The notes under the pieces are model-generated. The model was not told the origin of the DNA. It worked only from the letters and a program-made list of their open reading frames with translations, and ran no database searches. Of a stretch of 64,000 nt of DNA, positions 35,407 to 45,508 are shown one piece after another. Positions within the stretch are counted from its first letter, which is position 1. Each line of letters opens with the position of its first letter. The translations under genes and the position numbers were made by a program. The DNA is from Pseudomonas rhizosphaerae (GTDB lineage: Bacteria > Pseudomonadota > Gammaproteobacteria > Pseudomonadales > Pseudomonadaceae), in NCBI RefSeq assembly GCF_000761155.1, contig NZ_CP009533.1:1674001-1738000 (forward strand), written 5' to 3'.

Positions 35407-36633
35407 CTACAGCAGCCACAACGCGGCAATCAGGGCAGGGGGCATGACCACGGCGCCGAGCTTGAGGAACCTCCAGGCGCTGATCTGCACACCCTCGCGG
35501 CGTACCGCGATCAACCACAGCAAGGTCGCCAGGGAGCCGGTGACCGACAGGTTAGGGCCCAGGTCCACGCCGACCACCAGCGCGCCGGTGACGTTGGGCG
35601 GCAGATGGCCCAGTTCGTTGATCGAGCCGCTGAGCAGGCCGACCGGCAGGTTGTTGCCGATGTTGCAGGCCACGGCGACCAGAATTCCAGCCCACCAATG
35701 GGCCTGCGCCGGCGCGTCTCGGGCGGCCTGCTCCAGCCACGAGGCCAGCTGCGCGGTCACGCCAGTCTGACCGATGCCTTCCACCAGCACGAACAGCCCC
35801 GCCACCAAGGGCAACACGCCCCAGGCGACTTCCTTGCACACCGGCCAGGGGTTGCTGCGTTTATACAAGTGCACCACCGCAAGGGTGGCGAAGGCGGCCA
35901 GGAAGGTCGGCAATCCCAGTGCTTCGTCCAGGGCCGACACGGTCAGCAGCAAGACGGCTGTCACACCCAGACCGGCAGCCGTGAGCCGTGCGCCGGTGCT
36001 CAGGCGGGGCAGCTGCTCGACGAGTTCAAGGCGCTGCCGCAAGTGCCGACGCTGGGTCAGGCGCAGCACCAGGTAGGTCATGGCGATGGCTGCCAGCGAC
36101 GGCAGGCTGAACATGGCCAGCCAATCCAGCAGTGGTGGCATGTGCTTGCCGAATATCACCAGGTTGGCCGGGTTGGAAATCGGCAGGACGAAGCTGGCAG
36201 CGTTGGCGATGAACGCGCAGACGAACAGGTAGGGCAGCGGGTCGACCCGGGCAGCCCGCGTGGCTGCGTACACCGCAGGCGTCAGCACCACTGCCGTGGC
36301 ATCGTTTGAAAGAAAGATGGTCACCAGCGTGCCGACCGCAAACACCAGATCGAACAGGCGCTGCGCGCTGCCACGGGCCTGGCGAGCGGCAACGGTTGCC
36401 AGCCAGTCGAACAGCCCTTCGCGTCGGGCCAGTTCGGCGAGCAGCATCATGCCCACCAGAAACAGGTAGACGTCGACGCCCTTGAGCACTGCAGCCAAAG
36501 CCGCCGACCAGGCGATCAAACCACCGGCGACCAGCCCGATTGCTGCCGCCAGTGCCCATACGTATTCGGGAATCCGCAGTGGCCTGGTGATGATGCCCAA
36601 CGTCGCAAGGAGGCTTACGCCCCAGATGATCAA
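35407..36633 (-). CDS. ArsB/NhaD-family (ion transporter superfamily) membrane protein
   Basis: About 408 residues. I place the start at a TTG (36633) whose first bases overlap the MFS stop (TTGA), giving MIIWGVSLL..., the usual N-terminus; the longer frame is inside the MFS gene. There are about eleven hydrophobic segments. The conserved motifs are ISNPANL and SNDATAVVLTP near the middle and 'CNIGNNLPVGL...SGS' late, as in ArsB arsenite permeases. No arsR, arsC or arsH gene is next to it, so arsenite as substrate is only one option. Translation is coupled to the upstream MFS gene. Confidence 0.75.
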   Translation of the reverse strand: MIIWGVSLLATLGIITRPLRIPEYVWALAAAIGLVAGGLIAWSAALAAVLKGVDVYLFLVGMMLLAELARREGLFDWLATVAARQARGSAQRLFDLVFAVGTLVTIFLSNDATAVVLTPAVYAATRAARVDPLPYLFVCAFIANAASFVLPISNPANLVIFGKHMPPLLDWLAMFSLPSLAAIAMTYLVLRLTQRRHLRQRLELVEQLPRLSTGARLTAAGLGVTAVLLLTVSALDEALGLPTFLAAFATLAVVHLYKRSNPWPVCKEVAWGVLPLVAGLFVLVEGIGQTGVTAQLASWLEQAARDAPAQAHWWAGILVAVACNIGNNLPVGLLSGSINELGHLPPNVTGALVVGVDLGPNLSVTGSLATLLWLIAVRREGVQISAWRFLKLGAVVMPPALIAALWLL

Positions 36634-37949
36634 GCTGGCGTGGGGCAAGGTGCGGCTTCCTGTTCGGTGTCGTTGCGCAGGGTTTCGGGCATGGCGGTAA
36701 GCAGCAGCAGGAAGGCCGCCGCGGCAACCCCGGCCAGGGTCAGGAAGGCTGCGCTGTAACCGGCTGCCTGGACGACGAAGCCGGCCAGGCCGTTGCTCAA
36801 CGCGGCGCCCAGGCCGAAGGCCGTGGTCAGCGCGCCCAGGCTGACGTTGAAGCGTCCGGTGCCGTGGGTGAGGTCCTTGACCACCAGCGGAAACAGGGCC
36901 CCGAACAAGCCAGCGCCGATGCCGTCGAGCAGTTGCACACCGACCAGCCAATAAGGGTCATTGGAAAACGTATAGAGCACGCCGCGAATCGGCAGGATGA
37001 GGAAGCCGGCCAGCAGCAATGGCTTGCGCCCCCATTGGTCGGCACGCGCGCCTACCAGCAGGGCGGCAGGCACCATCACCAGCTGGGCGGCGACGATGCA
37101 GGCCGAGGTCAGGGGGGTGGCCATGCTCAAGTCGATCTGCGAAAGCTTCTGGCTGACCAGCGGCAGCATGGCCGCGTTGGCCAGGTGGAACAGCGCGCAA
37201 CACACGGCGAACACCAGCAGAGCGCGGTTGCTCAGCAGCACCTTGAAACCGGAGGGCTGTTCATGCTCATGCTGGTGATGCGCTTCCAGCCCACGGGCGA
37301 CGTCGTGGTCGATGGCGTCTGCGCTTACGCAGCTCACGGCCAGTACGCTGGCCAGGGCCATGGCCGCCATGAGATAGAACACCGCTACCGGCCCGAATAA
37401 GTAGGCGAAACCACCCGCCAGCAAGGCAGCGAAGGCATTGCCGGCGTGGTTGTAGGTTTCGTTGCGGCCCGTACGCCGAGTGAACGCTTTGGGGCCGGTG
37501 ATACCCAGGGAAATCGCAGCGATGGCCGGTGCGAACACTGAACCTGCGATGGCGCCCAGCGCTTGCGTGGCGGCGACCAGGCCGAACGAAGTGATGAAGG
37601 GCAGCACCACGCAACTGGCGGTGACCAGCAGGGCAGCCACAACCACCACCGCGCGCTTGTGCCGGGTCTTGTCGATCAGGGCGCCGGCAGGCGTCTGGGT
37701 CAGCAACGCCGCCAGCCCCGCCAGGGTCATCACCAGGCCAATGCTGCCGGGGTCCCACTTGTGCACGGCCAGCAGGTAGATCGCCAGGTACGGCCCGAGT
37801 CCGTCACGGACATCGGCCAGGAAGAAATTCAGGCCGTCGAGAGACAGCGCGTTACGCCGCGAAGTGGCAGATGTGGCCAAGGCAGTAGTCTCGGATGAGG
37901 GCAGGCAGGTACAGAACTGAGTGGGCGAATCGGGCTTAAGTTCCAGCAT
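36630..37949 (-). CDS. MFS transporter
   Basis: A 439-residue major facilitator with twelve hydrophobic segments, a loop rich in histidine and acidic residues (EAHHQHEHEQ, about 222-231) and MFS motif-A-like sequences (GALIDKTRHKRAV; GARADQWGRKPLLL). The first part, before residue 35, may not be translated, since later starts are possible. The substrate is unknown; the histidine-rich cytoplasmic loop hints at metal handling, and the gene is translationally coupled to the ArsB-like gene. Confidence 0.8.
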   Translation of the reverse strand: MLELKPDSPTQFCTCLPSSETTALATSATSRRNALSLDGLNFFLADVRDGLGPYLAIYLLAVHKWDPGSIGLVMTLAGLAALLTQTPAGALIDKTRHKRAVVVVAALLVTASCVVLPFITSFGLVAATQALGAIAGSVFAPAIAAISLGITGPKAFTRRTGRNETYNHAGNAFAALLAGGFAYLFGPVAVFYLMAAMALASVLAVSCVSADAIDHDVARGLEAHHQHEHEQPSGFKVLLSNRALLVFAVCCALFHLANAAMLPLVSQKLSQIDLSMATPLTSACIVAAQLVMVPAALLVGARADQWGRKPLLLAGFLILPIRGVLYTFSNDPYWLVGVQLLDGIGAGLFGALFPLVVKDLTHGTGRFNVSLGALTTAFGLGAALSNGLAGFVVQAAGYSAAFLTLAGVAAAAFLLLLTAMPETLRNDTEQEAAPCPTPA

Positions 37950-37976
37950 CGACGGTGGGTTCGAGTGAAGATTTTG

Positions 37977-39104
37977 CTACCTGTGCCGGGACCTCGGAAA
38001 GATCGCCAGAAAGGCCGGTAGGGCGAAGGTGAACAGGGCGCCAGTCACGCCCATGACGCCCATGGCTGCACCGAACAGCGGCGCTCCGGCAGTTTGCCCG
38101 AGGGCCAGGCACAGGAACGGAAAACCGAGCCCCAGGTCGGGCCGATCCGGCAGCAGCGCGATGCCCTGGATCAGGTAGGTGCCCGAGGACATGATGTAGG
38201 CGGCGCCGAACAGGCTCATCGCCACGAAGCCGAAGGCGGCGTTGAACCCGCTTGCGGCCAGGGCCAGGATTGCCACGACGATGGCTGACAATGCCCCGGT
38301 ATGCATTCGTGCGGTGCCGAAGCGGTCGATCAGCACACCGGTGGCCGCGCCGCTGGCGCCGGCAGTCCCCAGTGCGATCCAGGCCCAGGCGATGCCGGTG
38401 TCGCTCACGCCGAATGCCCCGCGCAGTATGTCCGCGCCGAAGGTCCAGATGGCCGTGCTCGACAAGCCCATGGCAAAGGCGCTGAAACAAAGCGTGGCCA
38501 CGCCGGGGCGGCGCAGAAGGTCGAGGGAGATGCCAGCGGTGGCTTCGTTGCTGCGCGCCTTGGGCACGGCGCACCACAACCACAGCGTCACCGCCGCACC
38601 GATCAGCGCGAACAGTCCATACAGTTCACGCCAAGCGCCGAAGGTCAGGGCCGCCGCCATGCCCGAGAACACGATGCCAACGGCCGTACCGGCATTGATC
38701 ACCGCGTTCGCCCTGGCCCGGCCGTCGGCAACGATGTGCGCTGCGACGGCGCTCGCCAGCGGCGGCGAGGTCAGCCCGGTGCTCAGTCCGGCAAGCGCAA
38801 CACCCGCACCCAGCACCCAGCCGGTCGAGGCAACCATGATGCAGGCCATTCCTGCCGTGGCGGCCAGGCCGGCGAACGCGGCAAGGGCGCGGGGCGTCAA
38901 CCTGCCACCGCAGACGAAGGTCAGGACGATGCCGACGCAATAGGCCGCAAAGGCGCTGCTGCCGATCCAGCCTGCGGCGGTGGCATCCAGGAACAGCTCC
39001 GCGCGGATCTGTGGCAGCAGCAGGCCATAGGCAAAGCGCGCCAGCCCGTACGACAGCGCGGTGAGGGCGAACGCGGCGGCAACCAGGTTGAGGCCGCGCT
39101 TCAC
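37977..39104 (-). CDS. YbfB/YjiJ-family MFS transporter
   Basis: A 375-residue transporter of twelve membrane segments with the YbfB/YjiJ N-terminus 'ALSYGLARFAYGLLLP'. It starts inside the TetR gene's stop (four-base overlap), so the two genes form a unit in which the regulator probably controls the transporter. The natural substrate is not known; aromatic compounds or drugs are common for related pumps. Confidence 0.82.
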   Translation of the reverse strand: MKRGLNLVAAAFALTALSYGLARFAYGLLLPQIRAELFLDATAAGWIGSSAFAAYCVGIVLTFVCGGRLTPRALAAFAGLAATAGMACIMVASTGWVLGAGVALAGLSTGLTSPPLASAVAAHIVADGRARANAVINAGTAVGIVFSGMAAALTFGAWRELYGLFALIGAAVTLWLWCAVPKARSNEATAGISLDLLRRPGVATLCFSAFAMGLSSTAIWTFGADILRGAFGVSDTGIAWAWIALGTAGASGAATGVLIDRFGTARMHTGALSAIVVAILALAASGFNAAFGFVAMSLFGAAYIMSSGTYLIQGIALLPDRPDLGLGFPFLCLALGQTAGAPLFGAAMGVMGVTGALFTFALPAFLAIFPRSRHR

Positions 39105-39649
39105 GACTTTTCGGCCCTGGCGCAGGCCGTCAGAGTCAGCGCCGCCTGTTTCGCCCCGTCGATCACCGCCGCGCCGGCCACGCTGGCGGCGGCTGTGGCA
39201 CCTTCGAACAGCAGCCAGACCTGCAAGGCCAGTGCAGGATGTTCACGGCCCAGGGTGGCCTGCACCCGGCGTGCGATCTCGGCGTGGAACTGCTCTTTCT
39301 GCTGCTGCACCAGCGCCACGATGGCCTCGTTGGCTTCGGCGTATTCACCGCGTGCGCGCAGCAGCATGCAGCCACAGGTGCCCCTGACGTCTACCCATGC
39401 CGCAAGCGTATCGAACAGCGCGGCGATCGGTTCGCTGCCTGCCGCTTCGTTGCCCAGCTGCGCCATGAACTGCTGATGGCGGTCTTCGAGCACGGCAAGC
39501 ACCAGGCCGTCACGGGAACCGAAATGTTTGTAGAGGGTACGTGTCGAGGCGCCGGAGGCGGCCAGTACCTGATCGATGCCAACGCCACGCAGGCCCTGGG
39601 TTTCGAAGGTGCGGGCAGCACCAATGAGAATTTCCGTACGTTTGTCCAT
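39101..39649 (-). CDS. TetR-family transcriptional regulator
   Basis: A 182-residue repressor. Residues 1-50 have the TetR helix-turn-helix pattern (ILIGAARTFETQG ... STRTLYKHFGSRDGLV). The C-terminal ligand domain is helical and variable. It is co-transcribed with the YbfB-type transporter gene, probably autoregulated; no clear operator was pinned down in the 200 bases upstream (39650-39857). Confidence 0.88.
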   Translation of the reverse strand: MDKRTEILIGAARTFETQGLRGVGIDQVLAASGASTRTLYKHFGSRDGLVLAVLEDRHQQFMAQLGNEAAGSEPIAALFDTLAAWVDVRGTCGCMLLRARGEYAEANEAIVALVQQQKEQFHAEIARRVQATLGREHPALALQVWLLFEGATAAASVAGAAVIDGAKQAALTLTACARAEKS

Positions 39650-39857
39650 GGGTCGAGTGTAAAGCGATCGTTTTACATGTCAACCTGGCGATACAGTTGA
39701 CTCGCGCATTAGTTTGATAGCATTTCGCTATTATTCCCGCCTGCATTACCAATTGGATTGTTCGTGGGCGGCGCTTTAAGGTCCGCCACTTCGGCGCGAC
39801 CGCACTCCTGCAGCGCGCCCCTATTCAGTCCTTGCCGTGCCTACTGCCGAGCCTCCC

Positions 39858-41498
39858 ATGAAAAGACCCTTGTCCCTGGCCACGCGCATAGCCCTGAGCT
39901 TCGCAGCCATTCTCGCGTTACTGGTGATGATCACTGCCATCGGCATCCAGCGTGTCGCGTTCATCGACTCGACCTTGAGCGACGTGAGCGAAAACGCCGC
40001 GAAGATCCAGCGCTACGCGATCAATTTCCGCGGCAGCGTGCACAACCGTGCCATCGCCATACGTGATGCGGTGCTGGTGGACAACGATCGCGACCTTGCC
40101 AAGCACCTGGCGGAAGTGGCCACGCTGGAGAAGGCTTACATCGATTCGGCAGCGCCCATGGACCAGCTGTTCACCAACGCCGATGTCACCGCTCAGGAAC
40201 GCGAGCTGCTGGACGCCATCAAGGGCATCGAGCGGCAGACCCTGGCGTCGAGCCGCACCCTCATCGACCTGCGTCGCGGCGGTGACATCCAGGGTGCCCA
40301 GGCCCTGCTGCTGCGGCAGACCTCGGACGACTACAGCGAATGGCTCAAGCGGATCAACGCGCTGATCGATTATGAGGAAGCTTCGATCAAGGCCAAGCTG
40401 GGCGCCGTGCAGGCCACCGCCAGCCAGTTCAGCACGTTGATGCTGGTGGCCACCGCTATCGCGCTGTTGCTGAGCATTGTGCTGTCGATCGTGATCATCC
40501 GTTTCGTCAAGTCGACCCTGGGCGCAGAGCCGTCCGAAGTGGCTTTGGCGATCGAGCAGCTGGCTGTCGGCAATCTGAACCAGACGATCGTCACCGATCA
40601 CCCCGGCAGCGTGATGGGGGTGCTGAAAACCGCCCTTGGCCATCTGGCCGACACCATCGAGCAGGTGCGCAGCGCCGCGCGGGAGGTCAACCACTCCTCT
40701 GCGCAATTGTCCGCAACCTCGACGTCCAACGACGCGCACATCCGCTTGCAGACCCGCGAGGCCGAACAGGTGGCCACGGCCATCACGCAGATGGCGGCAA
40801 CCGTAGGCGAAGTCTCCGGGTACGCCGCTCAGGCGGCGGATGCCTCGCGCCTGGCGGACATTGAAGTGGAGAGCGGTAACCGTCTGGTGGCCAGCACCAC
40901 CCGGGCCATCGAACAGTTGGCCTTGACCCTGGCACAGACCACCGAGACGGTTGATCAGGTATCGCGCCACAGCGAAAAGATCGAATCCGTCATCGATGTG
41001 ATCAATTCGATTGCCGCACAAACCAATCTGCTGGCCCTGAATGCCGCCATCGAGGCCGCCCGCGCCGGCGAGCACGGCCGTGGCTTTGCCGTGGTCGCCG
41101 ACGAAGTGCGCTCCCTGGCCAACCGCACCCAGCGCTCCACCGAAGAGATCCGCGACATGATCAGCACCCTGCAATCGGGCACCGACGCGGCCGCGCAGAC
41201 CATGCGCAGCAGCTGCGAACTGGTGGGGCAGACCGTCACTCAGACGCGCAGTGCGCAAGACGCCCTGGCCAAGATCAGCGAGCAGGTCGGTGCGATCAAT
41301 TCGATGAACGCGCAGATCGCCAGCGCGTCCGTACAGCAGAGCGCAGTGGCCGACGACGTGTCGCAGAACATCACGCGCATCCATGGCTCGACGGTACAGT
41401 CGGCGAGCGGCTCGCAACAGGTCGCCACCGCCAGCACCGAGCTGGCGCGCCTCGCGGATCGGCTTTCGCAGAAGGTCGCTTTCTTCGGCGCTGTCTAG
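39858..41498 (+). CDS. Methyl-accepting chemotaxis protein
   Basis: A 546-residue chemoreceptor (start at the ATG 39858; a GTG at 39837 is less likely). Helices at about 9-29 and 189-211 enclose a helical four-helix-bundle sensor (MCP_4HB type with the '[21 protein letters not shown]' start). A HAMP region and signalling domain follow with [20 protein letters not shown] at the tip. A different sensor from the receptor at 31.5 kb. Unlike that gene, no FliA-type promoter was found upstream. Confidence 0.9.
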   Translation: MKRPLSLATRIALSFAAILALLVMITAIGIQRVAFIDSTLSDVSENAAKIQRYAINFRGSVHNRAIAIRDAVLVDNDRDLAKHLAEVATLEKAYIDSAAPMDQLFTNADVTAQERELLDAIKGIERQTLASSRTLIDLRRGGDIQGAQALLLRQTSDDYSEWLKRINALIDYEEASIKAKLGAVQATASQFSTLMLVATAIALLLSIVLSIVIIRFVKSTLGAEPSEVALAIEQLAVGNLNQTIVTDHPGSVMGVLKTALGHLADTIEQVRSAAREVNHSSAQLSATSTSNDAHIRLQTREAEQVATAITQMAATVGEVSGYAAQAADASRLADIEVESGNRLVASTTRAIEQLALTLAQTTETVDQVSRHSEKIESVIDVINSIAAQTNLLALNAAIEAARAGEHGRGFAVVADEVRSLANRTQRSTEEIRDMISTLQSGTDAAAQTMRSSCELVGQTVTQTRSAQDALAKISEQVGAINSMNAQIASASVQQSAVADDVSQNITRIHGSTVQSASGSQQVATASTELARLADRLSQKVAFFGAV

Positions 41499-41615
41499 AC
41501 GGACGAAGGGCAGTGGTAGGGTCCGGGCAAAGGTCGCTACAGTTACAGGCAGGGCTGCCGATACAATGATGCAGCCTTGTCTTGAGTGACTCCCCTTGCG
41601 ACCGACCATCGGGCA

Positions 41616-43439
41616 ATGAATACCGTGATGACCCATTCTGTCCCACCCTTCCCCGACAACGAGCAGGAGCGCGTTCTGCGAGTCGCCGAACTGTGCTACC
41701 GCGACGCGGTCGACGATGAAGTGCTGGACCGGATCGTCGCGCTGGCCGTGGAGATCTTCGGCGCGCCGATATCGATCATTTCCATTCTCGAAGAACAGCA
41801 GCAATGGTTTCGCGCCAAGGTCGGTATCACCGTTTCATCGACGCCACGGGACGTGTCCTTTTGTGGCCACACCATCCTGGTCGATGAGTTCTTCGAAATT
41901 CCGGATACCCACCTCGACCCACGGTTCAGGCACAACGTGCTGGTCACCGGCGCGCCGGGCATCCGCTATTACGCCGGTGTGCCGTTGCTGACCGACGACG
42001 GTATCGCCCTGGGCAGTCTGTGCGTCATCGACAAGCAACCGCGCGCGCCGATGTCCGCCGGCCAGTTGGCGAGCCTGAAGCATCTTTCGCGGCTGGTGGT
42101 GCATCGGTTGCATGACCTGCGCACCGCTTCGTTCGTTGATCGGCCCACCCGCCTGATGAACCGCATTCGCCTGGAAGACGACATTCATCGCCACCTGAGC
42201 CAAGGCGAGGAGCCGTTGCTGATCGCGGTCGATTTCCTCTCTCCCAGCTTCGTCAACGATATCGTCAAGGCGCTGGGCTATTCATTTTCTCAGTACCTGG
42301 TCAGTGAAATCAGCCGTCGCGTGGCGGGCTTGATCGGCCATGATTGCGTGCTCTATCGCATCGGTCTCACGCGTTTCGCGTTCATCAAGCCGCGCGACGA
42401 GTGCCTGACCACCTTGCACGAGAAATTTTCCACAGCCTTCGCCGCACCCGTCGAACACGACGGCATTCCCATTCGTACGCAGATCGGCATGGGCGCGCTG
42501 GAACTGGATCGCCAGACCATCAACGACCGCGACTGGGTGCGTCTTGTAGTCAGCGCCGCCGATTACGCGCGCGACCGCGGAATCGGCTGGGCGCGATACC
42601 AGGCCGAGCTGGACATCGCCCAGCAGCGGGCCTTCGTGCTGCTCAGTTCACTGTCCTACGCCCTGGAAGAATCCGCACAACTGGGCCTGGTGTTCCAGCC
42701 GCGCATCGACTTCGCCAGCGGGCGCTGCTGCGCGGTGGAGGCGTTGTTGCGCTGGACTCATCCGACCCTGGGGCCCATAGGGCCAGATGAGTTCGTGCCG
42801 CTGGCGGAAAAGACCGACCTGATCCGTCTGTTGAGCGTCTGGGTGGTCGAGGCGGCCATCGAGCAGACCCGGCAATGGCGGGACGCAGGCTACGACTTCA
42901 AGGTCGCGATCAACATCAGCCCCTGCGATCTCGAAGGGCCGGCCTTCACCGACCGGCTGATCCAGACCCTGGCACGGCACGGCGTCGATGCCGCGACCCT
43001 GGAAATCGAGTTCACCGAGGGAGCCTTGATCAGAAATCCTGCCGAGTGCCGCCGCCAATTGACGCGCCTGCGCGCGCTGGGCATCGACATCTCCATCGAT
43101 GACTTCGGCACCGGTTACAGCAACTGGACTTACCTGCGCGAGCTGCCGGCCACGTCGGTGAAGCTCGACCGTTCGCTGATCAAGGACATCGAGAACCAGG
43201 AAAAGGATCGACGCCTGGTCACCACGCTCATCGATCTGGCACAGCGCCTGGGCTACAAGGTGGTGGTCGAAGGCATTGAAAGCCAGGCCAGCTACGACGC
43301 GGTGAAAAGCTGGGGATGCGATGAGGGGCAGGGTTATTTCATTGCCATGCCGATGCACGGCGAACAGCTGATCGAATGGTTCGAATGCCAGGCCGGGGCG
43401 GTGTCCATCGATCAGGCCGTGGACAAGGTTTCCTGCTGA
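41616..43439 (+). CDS. GAF-degenerate GGDEF-EAL cyclic-di-GMP phosphodiesterase
   Basis: A 607-residue soluble protein (start ATG 41616). An N-terminal GAF domain (about 25-165; 'VSFCGHTIL', 'APGIRYYAGVPL') precedes a GGDEF-fold domain that has lost its active site: the motif position reads RIGLTRF. A complete EAL domain follows, with VEALLRW, NISP, E in EIEFTEG, DDFGTGYS, KLDRS and VVVEGIES. So it should degrade c-di-GMP under control of the GAF ligand. No membrane helix is present. It follows the MCP gene by 118 bases. Confidence 0.87.
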   Translation: MNTVMTHSVPPFPDNEQERVLRVAELCYRDAVDDEVLDRIVALAVEIFGAPISIISILEEQQQWFRAKVGITVSSTPRDVSFCGHTILVDEFFEIPDTHLDPRFRHNVLVTGAPGIRYYAGVPLLTDDGIALGSLCVIDKQPRAPMSAGQLASLKHLSRLVVHRLHDLRTASFVDRPTRLMNRIRLEDDIHRHLSQGEEPLLIAVDFLSPSFVNDIVKALGYSFSQYLVSEISRRVAGLIGHDCVLYRIGLTRFAFIKPRDECLTTLHEKFSTAFAAPVEHDGIPIRTQIGMGALELDRQTINDRDWVRLVVSAADYARDRGIGWARYQAELDIAQQRAFVLLSSLSYALEESAQLGLVFQPRIDFASGRCCAVEALLRWTHPTLGPIGPDEFVPLAEKTDLIRLLSVWVVEAAIEQTRQWRDAGYDFKVAINISPCDLEGPAFTDRLIQTLARHGVDAATLEIEFTEGALIRNPAECRRQLTRLRALGIDISIDDFGTGYSNWTYLRELPATSVKLDRSLIKDIENQEKDRRLVTTLIDLAQRLGYKVVVEGIESQASYDAVKSWGCDEGQGYFIAMPMHGEQLIEWFECQAGAVSIDQAVDKVSC

Positions 43440-43548
43440 GACCCGGCACGCCCGCGCCACGCCATTGTCGACAAAACTGGACATGGCGACCCACGAAGCC
43501 ATCGTTAAGTGGCAGAATCTGCGCCACTTGATTCCAATGGAGACCCCC

Positions 43549-45408
43549 ATGCTTCGTGCATTCGAACGAAGGCTCGACCCTTTTCCACCTGACGAAGTAC
43601 CCCCACCGCCTGCCGGCCTTGTGCGTTTTCTGTGGGCCTGCACGCGGGGTGCGCGTGGCTATATCCTGGCGTTCGCGCTGCTCAGCGCCGCCGTTTCGGT
43701 GTATGAGGCCTGGCTGTTTTCATTTCTCGGCCAGGTCGTCGACCTGCTCACCACCTGGCAGCAGGGCGGTGATGCCGCCGCCCAGGAAAGCCGCGTGTTG
43801 TGGGGCATGGGCCTGGTCATGGTCGGCAGCATTGCACTGGTCGCCTTGCGCACCATGGTCCAGCACCAGATTCTGGCGATCAACCTGCCGCTCAGGCTGC
43901 GTTGGGATTTCCATCGGCTGATGCTGCGGCAAAGCCTGTCGTTCTTCTCCGACGAGTTTTCCGGCCGGGTCACCACCAAGGTCATGCAGACCGCCCTGGC
44001 CGTGCGCGACGTGCTGTTCACCCTGATCGAGATCCTGCCGGGGATCGGCGTGTATTTCATCGCCATCATCGCCCTGGCCGGCGGCTTCGCGGCCAAGCTG
44101 ATGCTGCCGTTCGTGGGCTGGCTCATTCTGTTCGGGCTGGCGATGTGGTATTTCGTGCCGCGCCTGGGCCAGGTCGGGCAGGAGCAGGCCCACGCGCGCT
44201 CGTCGATGACCGGGCGCATTTCCGATGCCTACACCAACATCGCCACGGTCAAGCTGTTCTCCCATTCCAACCGCGAGGCGCACTTTGCCCGCGCGGCCAT
44301 GGAAGACTTCAAGAACACCGGCTTTCGCCAGATGCGTCTGGTCAGCCAGTTCGAGATCGTCAACCAGGCGCTGGTGGTGGGCCTGCTCATGGCAGCCGGT
44401 GGCTATGCCTTGTGGCTGTGGCACTTGGGCGAGATCGGCACCGGCGCCGTGGCGGCGATCACGGCCATGGCGCTGCGCATCAACGGCATGTCGCACTGGA
44501 TCATGTGGCAGATGACCTCGCTGTTCGAAAACATCGGCACCCTTGAGGACGGCATGGGCACCCTGACCCGCGGGGCGAAGGTGCAGGACGCCCCCGACGC
44601 CGGTGCATTGACCACTTCCGGCGGCGCGGTGACGTTCGACAACGTCAGTTTCAACTATAACGGCGAACGCCAGGTGCTCGATGGTCTGAGCCTGGACATC
44701 CGTGCGGGCGAGAAGATTGGCCTGGTGGGGCGTTCGGGGGCCGGCAAGTCGACGCTGATCAACCTGCTGCTGCGCTTCTACGATGTGGATAGCGGCGAGA
44801 TCCGCATCGACGGGCAGAACATCGCCCACGTGACCCAGGACAGCCTGCGCAGCGCTATCGGCATGGTGACCCAGGACACCTCGCTGCTGCACCGTTCCAT
44901 CCGCGACAACATCGCCTATGGCCGCCCCGATGCCACCGACGAGCAGGTACGCGCCGCTGCGGCCAGCGCCCAGGCCCATGAGTTCATCGACCAACTCAGC
45001 GACCGCCAGGGCCACAGTGGCTACGACACCCTGGTGGGCGAGCGCGGTATCAAGCTGTCCGGCGGCCAGCGTCAGCGCGTGGCGATCGCGCGGGTGATGC
45101 TCAAGAATGCGCCGATCCTGCTGCTCGACGAAGCCACCAGCGCGCTGGATTCGGAAGTCGAGGTGGCCATTCAGGAAAGCCTGGATCACATGATGCAAGG
45201 CAAGACCGTGATCGCCATCGCCCACCGCCTGTCGACCATCGCTGCCATGGACCGGCTCATCGTCATGGACCAGGGGCGCATTCTGGAGCAGGGCACCCAC
45301 GCCCAGTTGCTGGCTAAAAATGGTATCTACGCGCGGCTGTGGCAGCACCAGAGCGGTGGGTTCCTCGGCGAGGATCAATTGCTGACAGAGGGCGTGAACC
45401 AGGGCTGA
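43549..45408 (+). CDS. MsbA-like ABC transporter, fused membrane and ATPase domains
   Basis: A 619-residue half-transporter. The ATG at 43549 is preceded by GGAG at seven bases; in-frame ATGs further upstream are less well placed. Residues 30-330 form a six-helix exporter domain. The ATPase domain (about 370-600) has Walker A GRSGAGKST, signature LSGGQRQRVA, Walker B ILLLDEATS and the H-loop AHRLS. The class exports lipids, drugs or peptides; the substrate cannot be told. Monocistronic. Confidence 0.88.
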   Translation: MLRAFERRLDPFPPDEVPPPPAGLVRFLWACTRGARGYILAFALLSAAVSVYEAWLFSFLGQVVDLLTTWQQGGDAAAQESRVLWGMGLVMVGSIALVALRTMVQHQILAINLPLRLRWDFHRLMLRQSLSFFSDEFSGRVTTKVMQTALAVRDVLFTLIEILPGIGVYFIAIIALAGGFAAKLMLPFVGWLILFGLAMWYFVPRLGQVGQEQAHARSSMTGRISDAYTNIATVKLFSHSNREAHFARAAMEDFKNTGFRQMRLVSQFEIVNQALVVGLLMAAGGYALWLWHLGEIGTGAVAAITAMALRINGMSHWIMWQMTSLFENIGTLEDGMGTLTRGAKVQDAPDAGALTTSGGAVTFDNVSFNYNGERQVLDGLSLDIRAGEKIGLVGRSGAGKSTLINLLLRFYDVDSGEIRIDGQNIAHVTQDSLRSAIGMVTQDTSLLHRSIRDNIAYGRPDATDEQVRAAAASAQAHEFIDQLSDRQGHSGYDTLVGERGIKLSGGQRQRVAIARVMLKNAPILLLDEATSALDSEVEVAIQESLDHMMQGKTVIAIAHRLSTIAAMDRLIVMDQGRILEQGTHAQLLAKNGIYARLWQHQSGGFLGEDQLLTEGVNQG

Positions 45409-45508
45409 GTGGCACTGGATGTACACCGACCGGTGACCCGCGGCTGGTAATTGCCGCGGGTATGCCTCTAGTCTTGGTGCAAATTCCAAGGCATATCGAG
45501 GCTGCCCC

